The notes beneath the pieces were generated by a model that made no database searches, was not told where the DNA came from, and saw nothing but the letters and a program-made list of their open reading frames with translations. The position numbers and the translations under genes were made by a program. A DNA stretch of 5,573 nt from Verrucomicrobiota bacterium (lineage in GTDB: Bacteria; Verrucomicrobiota; Verrucomicrobiia; Chthoniobacterales; UBA10450). Of the stretch, positions 1 to 5,573 are shown piece by piece. The stretch lies in contig QHRI01000188.1 in the NCBI GenBank assembly GCA_003221375.1, forward strand, positions 1-5,573, read 5' to 3'. Position 1 is the first letter of the stretch, and every line of letters begins with the position of its first letter.

Positions 1-2
1 CG

Positions 3-656
3 CTGCTAATACTCTCCGGAGTCGCGGCGACAATTGGCCTCTACGATCGCCTGCTATTGCTTGCCCGGCACGAAGGTAAGTCCACGGTTGGCCGCACTCT
101 CGCGCACGCTGCAGGAGTGGCCATGCTCTTTCTGTTGTTTATCCAAAGTAACGAATCGTTGATGCGGCTCTATTCGCTCTCCAGCCCGGACGCTTCTCCC
201 GGGCTTATGACACGCCTGGGCGTATATCGTTACGATCATCGGGGCGCCGCAGAATACGTGGCGAGCCATTTTCAGCCGGGTGATCTCATCATATCGAGCA
301 TACCTCACGTGTTTGAGCGGTACGCCGGAATGAGCGGCGATTACAATATAGACAGCACCCTGGCCAAGAAAATAACTTACAATGAAAAGTTCGATGAACC
401 TCGTTTTATAGATAAGTTCCGTGGTTACCCCACAATCCGCAGTCTGCGGGAGCTGCGCGAGGTAACCAGCCGCGGGCGCCGAACGTGGCTCGTGTTCGTG
501 CCGTCCGGCGGGATCCAAGTATTAAACAGCCCAGAGACCCGTGCATATTTGGATCAATACGCCAAAATTGTCTTTGAGTCCTACCGCGCCCAAGTGCTTC
601 TGATTGGCAGAGACAACGAGACACCAAATGTGACGTCTCGTTATAGGGCCAAATAA
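3..656 (+). CDS. Membrane glycosyltransferase, GT39/ArnT-like, C-terminal part (5' partial)
   Basis: The frame is open from the left edge, so the N-terminus lies outside the window; the TTG at 57 is internal and not a convincing start. The 217 visible residues begin with a hydrophobic segment (about 1-20) and a short charged loop. A second membrane segment follows (about 33-48, rich in A, L and F), then a soluble domain of about 165 residues. That domain resembles the extracytoplasmic C-terminal domain of GT-C fold transferases that use polyprenyl-phosphate sugars: a D-x-R-G-A-A-E-Y-V segment near 78-86, QPGDLIISSIP at 91-101, then F-x-x-K-F-R-G-Y-P-T-I-R at 135-146 and a RRTWLVFVPSG strand at 159-169. 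The catalytic acidic residues of this family sit in the missing N-terminal part, so donor and acceptor cannot be read. Known for the family: sugar transfer on the periplasmic side of the membrane. The stop TAA at 654-656 overlaps the convergent sulfotransferase frame by 16 bases. The family call is by overall pattern, with no search behind it. Confidence 0.72.
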   Translation: MLILSGVAATIGLYDRLLLLARHEGKSTVGRTLAHAAGVAMLFLLFIQSNESLMRLYSLSSPDASPGLMTRLGVYRYDHRGAAEYVASHFQPGDLIISSIPHVFERYAGMSGDYNIDSTLAKKITYNEKFDEPRFIDKFRGYPTIRSLRELREVTSRGRRTWLVFVPSGGIQVLNSPETRAYLDQYAKIVFESYRAQVLLIGRDNETPNVTSRYRAK

Positions 657-1397
657 GCTCTGTTAACTTCTTTCCGTGCAGCTGCCTTTACCGAAAAAAG
701 CCCCGCGTGTACTGGATCTTGGATTCGAGCCGATTCAAGCTCCCGAAGTACGCGACCGACTTCAGCCGCGTTTTTGTTAATTGTCTCTTCAAAAAGATTC
801 CTCGCACACTCATACAGTTCCATATCGAAGCGATTGCGCTCGGCGATTAGGTCTAGCGTTGACTGCGGTCAATGCGAGGCTTTCCTCAAAACGTTCGGTT
901 AGACCTACCACGCTGAAGTGCTGCAGATTTTCTTTCGCTCTGAGAAGGGTCTCTGCTGTGCAGGGAGCATCGTAGTCGGCCCCCGCAATCATTTTGGTTT
1001 GCACATTTTCCCTTGGCGAACGCCGGACGAAGTCCTCGAGCGTCCAGCCCTCCCGCCGGAACTTCCAATAATTCGGGTGCAACATGTAGTTGCTCATAAA
1101 ATAGTACGCGGATATAACTCGTTCCACAGCTCCACGCATCACCGTGCTATAAGTCGCTGATTGGGGAAGGAGCTCATGCAGCCCAAACGGCATGTGCCCC
1201 TTAAAAACACGAAACCTCTGCAGGCGTCGTTTAGGTAGACGCCAGAGGCGGGCCCTCGACCAGCGGAAAAAAACAGGATCGACAGAGTACATCTCGAAAA
1301 GAGAATATTCCCATTCGATGAGCCGATTAAGGGTCGTGCCTGCGCTCTTTGGAATGTGGAGAAAAATCAGTGCCTCCGTAGTGTTCCCTGCTGGCAT
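641..1397 (-). pseudogene. Sulfotransferase family 2-like, disrupted by an internal deletion and frameshift
   Basis: The first frame (ATG at 1395-1397, stop at 810-812, 195 residues) has a clear PAPS-binding start: FLHIPKSAGTT at residues 12-22 is the 5'-phosphosulfate loop. The 3'-phosphate region is RGAVERVISAYYF at 88-100, then NVQTKMIAG at 131-139 and FSVVGLTERFEESLAL at 161-176. After about residue 177 the frame loses family likeness and runs into a stop. A second frame, open from 868 to the TAA at 641-643, carries the missing C-terminus: STLDLIAERNRFDMELYECA, then ARNLFEET. This is the usual terminal helix of the family with its N-x-x-D-x-x-L-Y motif. Between these two blocks family members normally have roughly 30 more residues, so about 90 bases plus a frame change have been lost near 868-872. 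Intact enzymes move sulfate from PAPS to a sugar or lipid hydroxyl. The R-D-P triplet typical of the family is R-G-A here, which fits relaxed selection. It lies 44 bases after the TIM-barrel gene. No clear ribosome binding site precedes the ATG. An assembly error is the alternative. Confidence 0.82.
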
Positions 1398-1441
1398 TTG
1401 AGAATGCTATGATCGCTTTCCGGTCGTTAGTCTAGAACGTG

Positions 1442-2581
1442 TTATTCCTCGGGTAACACCAGGGCCTTACGTCCGCCACGCCTGCCTCTCCCGCCGCGGC
1501 CACCGCTTTGCTCTTGATAACGACCTTCGGAGACAAGCTTTTGTTTATAGCTATCGTATCCTAGTTTCCGCCCTTCGTCCCATGCGGTCGCTATCGCTGC
1601 TGTAATTTGTGCATCTATTCCATCACCACGCCACAATTCCCAGTATTCGCCTTTCGCATGGACCACGTTGAGCACGGCCATCTCAATCGAGCCCATTCGT
1701 TCGCCTCCGTGAGAAAAACCAGCGACACTCTGAAAACCGTGATGAGCACGATCCTGATATTTTTGGACAAGATCATAGCTTAGCGTGCCGGTGTCTTCTC
1801 GGCGCCCCGTAAGCTGACAATTCTGGATCGTAAAGCGCTCTGGATATTTGCTCAATCCGTATTCGATGATCTTCGAAAAAAATGAGGAAGGTAAATCCAA
1901 TGTCTGCGATAGGTGCAGTGTTACCTGCTGTTTTGGAAACGCCTTTGCCCATTCGTCGGTGTATTTCTTGTACACATCGAGCAGCTTGGCTCCGTAATCT
2001 CCCATGCCGCTCCATTTCGCGCGGTCCTCGGGAGTTTTTGGCAGGTGCATTTCGTTCAAGGGATCAGAACTATAACGTTCTCCAACTTTCGTAATAAGGC
2101 GCGAAAAGCCCTCCTGGTACTTCGGGTCCCACGGGATAGGAATTGTCACCGCGGCGCCAAAGTTAGGCCGATGTGGATTCCGGACGCTGGTTTCGAAAGA
2201 CTGGGCGCCTTGCTGGTAAAGAAAAGCTGGCGTTTCGACGCCGGGTTTAATGCCAAGCTCATATTTCATGCCGATGCGCCGAAGAACAGCCACGGTCTTG
2301 TCAATCGCGCTGAAATCGAACTGACCAGGTTGCTTTTCGATGTCCTTCCAACCGATGTGCAGACACACGCCGGAGAGATGTGGGTTCGCGCGCACTTGAG
2401 CTTCGAGATTCTCCGCTTTCTCGCCTACGATCGGCTGCGTTACCCATAGGCCGGTGCGGAGCGGCGGACCGGAAGCAGCAAGGGCTGGAAGGTGACCTGA
2501 CACTGCAAGCCCAACTATGAGCAAGAAAATCCGGAGCCGATGAGGAGAGTTGAGTGATCGTATGTGTTTCCTGCAATCCAT
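1442..2581 (-). CDS. Exported TIM-barrel glycoside-hydrolase-like protein with Gly/Arg-rich tail
   Basis: The product has 379 residues. A signal peptide is clear: a basic n-region (1-17), a hydrophobic core IFLLIVGLAVSG (18-29) and a likely cut after A-L-A at 33-35. The mature part has the layout of a clan GH-A-type barrel: a W-x-x-I-E-x-x-x-G-x-F-D-F-S-x-I-D segment at 78-94 as in beta-galactosidase-like enzymes, then a helix and MKYELGIKPGVETPAFLY at 105-122. A Glu in LNEMHLPK (E177) is a candidate acid/base, and EYWELW at 312-317 is a candidate region for the nucleophile; both assignments are inference. Residues 360-371 are an unusual G-G-R repeat tail. The strand expected just before E177 looks short. 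Secretion implies action in the periplasm or outside the cell, and the substrate is unknown. It lies 54 bases after a sulfotransferase and 44 bases before a broken one, on the same strand. No strong Shine-Dalgarno sequence precedes the ATG at 2579-2581, but the signal peptide starts directly there, which supports this start. The exact family was not recognised. Confidence 0.68.
   Translation of the reverse strand: MDCRKHIRSLNSPHRLRIFLLIVGLAVSGHLPALAASGPPLRTGLWVTQPIVGEKAENLEAQVRANPHLSGVCLHIGWKDIEKQPGQFDFSAIDKTVAVLRRIGMKYELGIKPGVETPAFLYQQGAQSFETSVRNPHRPNFGAAVTIPIPWDPKYQEGFSRLITKVGERYSSDPLNEMHLPKTPEDRAKWSGMGDYGAKLLDVYKKYTDEWAKAFPKQQVTLHLSQTLDLPSSFFSKIIEYGLSKYPERFTIQNCQLTGRREDTGTLSYDLVQKYQDRAHHGFQSVAGFSHGGERMGSIEMAVLNVVHAKGEYWELWRGDGIDAQITAAIATAWDEGRKLGYDSYKQKLVSEGRYQEQSGGRGGRGRRGGRKALVLPEE
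1469..1504 (-). repeat. Gly/Arg-rich (GGR) repeat encoding the tail of the TIM-barrel protein
   Basis: These 12 codons encode GGRGGRGRRGGR, residues 360-371 of the exported protein, eight residues before its C-terminus. The plus strand is accordingly rich in C and G with ccgcc and cacc units. The tail is strongly basic and likely disordered. Such tails can bind nucleic acid or acidic polymers. In an exported protein next to sulfotransferase and sulfatase genes, electrostatic binding to an anionic (for example sulfated) polymer is conceivable, but that is inference only. Confidence 0.6.
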
Positions 2582-2635
2582 AGCCGGACCATTAACTACA
2601 ATTTCGGACAGCAGCAGGTAACGATGTATTCGCCT

Positions 2636-3565
2636 TCAGGTCTCATAACCAAAACGCTGCAGGTCGGCTCGAGCCCCCAAGGTAAGGTCAACAACTTTTC
2701 CGGTCTTATCTAAACGCCAACGTCCAATATTGCCGCGATCACAAATACCTTCGATTACTAGCCCGATATCGGTGTTCGGGCTGCCCAAAAAGGTCATCAC
2801 CGCCGAAACTGTCTCAGCTGGTTTCCGGCACAAGTCTTCATACCGGACCATATGATAACGGCCTTTAAGATATTGCTGTGCGAACTCCACCGCGCGCTTG
2901 TTGCTTATACGCCATAACTCCAGCTGGGCCGCCTCTGGATTCCGCCACCAGTCTGGGCCCAGTAACCAATGACCATTCTGGCGCAGAAAATAAATATTCT
3001 CTGACAACATCATATCGCGTGCATCTCGAATCATGTGGATAAATTTCAACTCGGGGAATCGATGCACCAGGAAAGGGATCAGCCATAGACTACGCGGATT
3101 TTTCCATCCCCACCGAGCAACCGGTGAAGAGATGCCTCTGCGATGAAGGTACAGCATTCGCTCGAAATCACGATTGGCGCCTGCAACCGTATGGGAGTCA
3201 ACATTTGGGAAATCCTTCAGTCGTTTCAACCACTTGGTGAGAAACCATCCGATCGGCACCGAATCTTCGTTGTCGGGGTGCACCCGGTTACCCAAGAACC
3301 AACCAGCTTTCCGCAATACTTCCGCCATAACGCGCGTGCCCGAACCGCCCGTGGCGCCAATGACAACCGGCGCCGGAGCGGAGGGATCGAGAGGGAGAAC
3401 TTTCCACGGGATCGGTAGCGAGAGAGAGAGGCGATCGAGCCAGATAGCGATTTGCTGCAACCTGGAGCGTGGCGTTCTGCCGATTTTCAAGAGCAGACGG
3501 ATACGCTCAAAAGAACTCCGCAATTGTGAGCCATTCACCTTTATTGAATCGATAGTTCGGGTCAA
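2636..3565 (-). CDS. Sulfotransferase (PAPS-dependent), complete
   Basis: The product is a soluble protein of 309 residues. After an N-terminal stretch of about 65 residues, basic up to about 45, a strand leads into the 5'-phosphosulfate loop GATGGSGTRV at 70-79. The 3'-phosphate site is FIHMIRDARDMMLSEN at 175-190, with R180, D181 and S188 in the expected places. The later family block RYEDLCRKPAETV at 241-253 is followed by FLG at 259-261 and a G-R-W near 281-283 that usually contacts the nucleotide. Known for the family: transfer of sulfate from PAPS to a hydroxyl or amine of a sugar, lipid or small molecule in the cytoplasm; the acceptor cannot be told. The start is taken as the TTG at 3563-3565, the first possible start after an in-frame stop at about 3625. 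A GGAAAG lies 11 bases upstream as a weak ribosome site; the GTG at residue 10 is an alternative. The gene follows the sulfatase by 156 bases and precedes the TIM-barrel gene by 54. It is of a different type from the broken sulfotransferase at 641-1397, so the two are not a recent tandem copy. Confidence 0.85.
   Translation of the reverse strand: MTRTIDSIKVNGSQLRSSFERIRLLLKIGRTPRSRLQQIAIWLDRLSLSLPIPWKVLPLDPSAPAPVVIGATGGSGTRVMAEVLRKAGWFLGNRVHPDNEDSVPIGWFLTKWLKRLKDFPNVDSHTVAGANRDFERMLYLHRRGISSPVARWGWKNPRSLWLIPFLVHRFPELKFIHMIRDARDMMLSENIYFLRQNGHWLLGPDWWRNPEAAQLELWRISNKRAVEFAQQYLKGRYHMVRYEDLCRKPAETVSAVMTFLGSPNTDIGLVIEGICDRGNIGRWRLDKTGKVVDLTLGARADLQRFGYET
3420..3431. repeat. Short AG/CT dinucleotide tract inside the sulfotransferase gene
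   Basis: The plus strand reads gagagagagagg here (about five AG units). On the coding strand it is a CT run encoding LSLSLP, residues 46-51, upstream of the PAPS-binding loop. A slip in this tract would shift the frame before any catalytic motif. At this length it is only weakly prone to slippage, and the frame is intact in this copy. Confidence 0.5.
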
Positions 3566-3721
3566 CGTGGTTGCCGCTTTCCAAGGTCCAAAATGGCGTG
3601 AGTTGTTCGATGCGTCGCATTCTCATCAGCCGAGCTGATGGGTCCCCGCTATAGCGCAGGATGAATGTGAACGCTCTCCAGCAACATCACAAGTAATGTC
3701 TTCGTAAAAGCCTGATTCGGC
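3566..3721 (-). other. Intergenic gap between sulfatase and sulfotransferase
   Basis: This 156-base gap is the longest in the window and the only one big enough for control signals. It holds one perfect short inverted repeat (3624-3640). Read on the minus strand, no convincing -35/-10 pair with normal spacing is visible (a CTATAG lies near 3650 without a well-placed partner), and there is no T-tract. The sulfotransferase frame extends 19 codons upstream of its TTG into this gap but offers no better start. The gap is compatible with either read-through from the sulfatase or a separate weak promoter. Confidence 0.4.
3624..3640 (-). other. Perfect 7-bp inverted repeat, small hairpin
   Basis: CATCAGC is followed by a 3-base loop (CGA on the plus strand) and GCTGATG, a perfect 7-bp stem. 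It lies 82 bases after the sulfatase stop and 59 bases before the sulfotransferase TTG. No run of T follows on the minus strand, so it is not a standard intrinsic terminator. It could be an mRNA stability or processing hairpin, an operator half-site pair, or chance. Confidence 0.4.
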
Positions 3722-5573
3722 TCAGAGCGAACCGCCGACAACGTACTTGAAGTTCACGCTTTCAGACAGCGCCAATGGGTCGATGACACTTGAGTAAACA
3801 GCCGATGACAAATCAGCTGTGGAGGTGAGAAGCGAGTATTGCACTGCTGTCCCGGGCGGCTGACCTGGAATTGTGGCCGAATAGTTAATTCCCGATCCAG
3901 CCGCCGGAACGATATGCGAAGTGACAAAGGTATCAGTCGACCAGCGAAGATAAACATGTTCTTGCGGTGATTTGGAGTGGCTTAGTGCGATATCGACAAC
4001 TACGGGTTGCGAGGCGGTCGGTACGGCGGGCGTTTGGCCGCTCCAGGTGATAGAAACTGGCGGGGCGGCCGTTTTTAACACGGCCAGCTCCATATTAGCG
4101 TGTGCCTGGCCGACAAAATCGAGCAGTCGAAACGAGTAGTAGTAATCGTCGTCAAAGGTAATGGTGTTCACGGGACCGAGTTCGTTGCCGGAGAAGAACG
4201 GGATTACCGTGGCGTTGTTGATATTGATCGCCTCTCCGCCCCATTGAGTTGCATAACTGTTATGGCCAATCACAACAAACGAATGCGTGCCCGGCGTGGC
4301 ATCGCCTCCACTGGAAGCGACATGAATAGTGTTAACAAACCAGCTATACCCATCGGGTGTTCCGCCAACCGCCGGCGCGCTGATTCGCGTCAGCTGCCAC
4401 GGCGCAGTGTCGTCATCTTTGTTAAAGTTGTTCCAATCTCCAGCCAGCACGACAGGTGCCAACTGGCCGTGCTTATCTACTTGCCACAGCGGCGCAATAA
4501 GTTTCGTCTGCCACTGATCGTACAAGTTCCGCAACCGGGTTACATCAGCAGGTCGCGCGGCGGCCAGATCTGTAGTTTCACCGATATCGTTGTGCAGATC
4601 GTAAAGCGCAGGTGGGTTGTGCACCGTTGCTTTTGAAGTCACAAGCTTGAGCGCTCCGTCTCGCACCGCCCAAATTGTAATTGTGGATCCTGGCGGACCA
4701 TTGTCGCCCAGCCCAAAGTGTCGCCAGAAAAGCGTCCGCCTTGGGCTGTTTTGTTGCCCAGTTAAAAAAGGTAGAACGTTAAGCCCGTCGTACTCGCGAT
4801 CACCGGGCAGAGAAACTCCTGCCGCGCTGGCGGCTGTACTCACGATATCCAGCGAAGCTATCGGTTTCTCGTAAACTAGGTTAGCTGGCACTGTGCCTGT
4901 CCACTGGACGGCGAATGGGATATGAATCCCGCCCTCGAGCACGTCGGTTTTGTAGCCGCGCAACGGCAAGTTTCGGGTGAACCCATGATCGGGCGCGCCG
5001 TTGTCACTTAAGAAGAAGATAAGTGTACTGTTAAGTAGATTATCCGCCTGCAGCGTTTGCAGTACCTGGCCGATGCCATCGTCCAGGGCGAGAACCATGG
5101 CGGCATAGATGCGGCGAGCGGGGTCGGGGATGTTTTGAACCCGATCCATGTACTGTTGTGGCGGCCTGTCGTAAGGGCTGTGCACGGCGTTATAGGCAAG
5201 GTAAAGAAAGAAAGGTTGTGCCTGGTGACGGTTAATGAATGACACTGCCTCACGCGTGAAAGCCTCAGTGAGATATCGGGATTCGGTTATGCGCCTCGTA
5301 TTTCGATAGAGATCAGCATTATAATAAGGCGAATCGGCGCCCAAGAACCCAAAGTACTCATCAAAACCTCGGCTGGTCGGCACCAAATTAGGTGCACTGC
5401 CCAAGTGCCATTTGCCTATTGCTCCACAAGCGTACCCAGCCGGTCGGAGTAACTCCGCCAGCGTCACCTCGGAATTAGGTAATCCTAGCCGTGGGTTACC
5501 TACCGCCGGCAACAGCTGACGCTCAAAGCCAAAGCGCTGCTCGTAACGCCCAGTCATCAGCGCGGCGCGCGAA
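3722..5573 (-). CDS. Exported-type sulfatase (formylglycine family) with C-terminal beta-sandwich domains, 5' partial
   Basis: The frame runs off the right edge, so the N-terminus is missing. Counting from the Met at 5555-5557 there are 611 residues, preceded in frame by S-R-A-A-L. SRAALMTGRY is the end of sulfatase signature 1, so the residue converted to formylglycine (Cys or Ser of C/S-x-P-S-R) lies just beyond the window. Signature 2 is GYACGAIGKWHLG at 41-53. Other catalytic-site landmarks are HSPY at 126-129, FFLSDNGAPDHG at 181-192 (D185 and N186 as likely metal ligands) and RGYKTDVLEGG at 200-210 (K203). The sulfatase fold ends near 355. A carbohydrate-binding-like beta domain follows (about 365-490, LAGDWNNFN at 371-379 and THSFVVIGHNSYATQWGG at 424-441). 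Last is an Ig-like sandwich (about 500-580, YLRWSTDTF and ATIPGQPPGTAVQYS). Members hydrolyse sulfate esters, usually outside the cytoplasm; the substrate is unknown. The opening after TGRY (EQRFGFE) resembles polysaccharide- or glycan-type arylsulfatases. The stop is TGA at 3722-3724. It is first in a same-strand run of four genes. Confidence 0.92.
   Translation of the reverse strand, partial: SRAALMTGRYEQRFGFERQLLPAVGNPRLGLPNSEVTLAELLRPAGYACGAIGKWHLGSAPNLVPTSRGFDEYFGFLGADSPYYNADLYRNTRRITESRYLTEAFTREAVSFINRHQAQPFFLYLAYNAVHSPYDRPPQQYMDRVQNIPDPARRIYAAMVLALDDGIGQVLQTLQADNLLNSTLIFFLSDNGAPDHGFTRNLPLRGYKTDVLEGGIHIPFAVQWTGTVPANLVYEKPIASLDIVSTAASAAGVSLPGDREYDGLNVLPFLTGQQNSPRRTLFWRHFGLGDNGPPGSTITIWAVRDGALKLVTSKATVHNPPALYDLHNDIGETTDLAAARPADVTRLRNLYDQWQTKLIAPLWQVDKHGQLAPVVLAGDWNNFNKDDDTAPWQLTRISAPAVGGTPDGYSWFVNTIHVASSGGDATPGTHSFVVIGHNSYATQWGGEAININNATVIPFFSGNELGPVNTITFDDDYYYSFRLLDFVGQAHANMELAVLKTAAPPVSITWSGQTPAVPTASQPVVVDIALSHSKSPQEHVYLRWSTDTFVTSHIVPAAGSGINYSATIPGQPPGTAVQYSLLTSTADLSSAVYSSVIDPLALSESVNFKYVVGGSL
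3831..4090 (-). other. Ig-like / fibronectin-like C-terminal module of the sulfatase
   Basis: This part of the sulfatase gene encodes roughly residues 490-576. The pattern is SITWSGQTPAVPTASQPVVV, then HVYLRWSTDTF, a G-S-G-x-x-Y-S-A-T-I-P turn and PGTAVQYSLL, a typical seven-strand sandwich. Similar modules trail extracellular glycan-active enzymes and serve as spacers or binding units. The closing stretch ESVNFKYVVGGSL carries no recognisable sorting signal such as PEP-CTERM or LPXTG. Confidence 0.5.

Noticed and set aside
54..627. Minus-strand open frames opposite the glycosyltransferase (54-518 and 406-627)
   Set aside because: They lie wholly opposite a frame with clear family motifs, have no recognisable domain and a composition typical of antisense shadows.
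657..720. Intrinsic terminator after the glycosyltransferase
   Set aside because: No GC-rich stem followed by a T-run is visible downstream of 656; the region is the coding end of the convergent gene.
641..823. The 60-codon minus-strand frame as a separate small gene
   Set aside because: Its frame extends back to 868 and encodes the C-terminal N-x-x-D-x-x-L-Y helix of the sulfotransferase, so it is the displaced end of that gene.
1882..2449. Plus-strand frames of 70 and 178 codons opposite the TIM-barrel gene
   Set aside because: Antisense shadows of the gene with signal peptide and barrel motifs; no family likeness or start signal.
641..3565. The two sulfotransferases as a tandem duplication
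   Set aside because: Their phosphosulfate loops (HIPKSAGTT versus GATGGSGTR) and overall layout belong to different sulfotransferase types.
3143..3638. Plus-strand frames of 91 and 154 codons opposite the intact sulfotransferase
   Set aside because: They overlap a frame with 5'- and 3'-PAPS motifs; the translations are Arg-, Pro- and Ser-rich nonsense typical of shadows.
4100..4874. Plus-strand frames of 178, 62 and 85 codons opposite the sulfatase
   Set aside because: They are antisense to a strongly supported sulfatase and show no domain of their own.
1..5573. Mobile element, CRISPR array, tRNA or rRNA
   Set aside because: No transposase motif, terminal repeat, spaced repeat array or RNA gene fold could be seen on either strand.

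Overview
The window reads as a piece of a free-living, probably soil or sediment, Gram-negative-type bacterial chromosome. The best guess is a verrucomicrobium or a related PVC or Acidobacteria-like lineage. This rests on the mix of an exported formylglycine-type sulfatase with extra beta-sandwich domains, PAPS-type sulfotransferases, an exported TIM-barrel-like protein and a GT-C membrane glycosyltransferase. No taxonomic marker gene is present, so this assignment is an inference. No RNA gene, CRISPR array, insertion sequence, attachment site or origin was recognised.

Layout. At the left edge (3-656, + strand) lies the C-terminal part of a polytopic membrane glycosyltransferase of the GT39/ArnT kind; its catalytic N-terminal part is outside the window. 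Everything else is on the minus strand and reads right to left: a sulfatase cut by the right edge (3722-5573), a complete sulfotransferase (2636-3565), an exported TIM-barrel glycosidase-like protein (1442-2581) and a broken second sulfotransferase (641-1397). The gaps between these four are 156, 54 and 44 bases, so they could be one transcription unit. That unit meets the glycosyltransferase gene tail to tail, with a 16-base overlap of the two reading frames.

How the genes may work together. A glycosyltransferase, two enzymes that would add sulfate to sugar or lipid acceptors, a hydrolase-like exported protein and an exported sulfatase fit either the making and trimming of a sulfated surface glycan or the handling of sulfated polysaccharides. 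Having sulfate-adding and sulfate-removing enzymes on the same strand in close order is the most interesting feature of the neighbourhood. No wholly new system can be shown from the sequence.

The clearest anomaly is the 641-1397 sulfotransferase. Its N-terminal two thirds and its C-terminal helix region are both well preserved but lie in different frames, and about 30 family-typical residues are missing at the junction near 868-872. It also has R-G-A where the family normally has R-D-P. It is best called a pseudogene. A second, less certain anomaly is an apparently shortened strand-4 region before the candidate catalytic Glu in the TIM-barrel protein.
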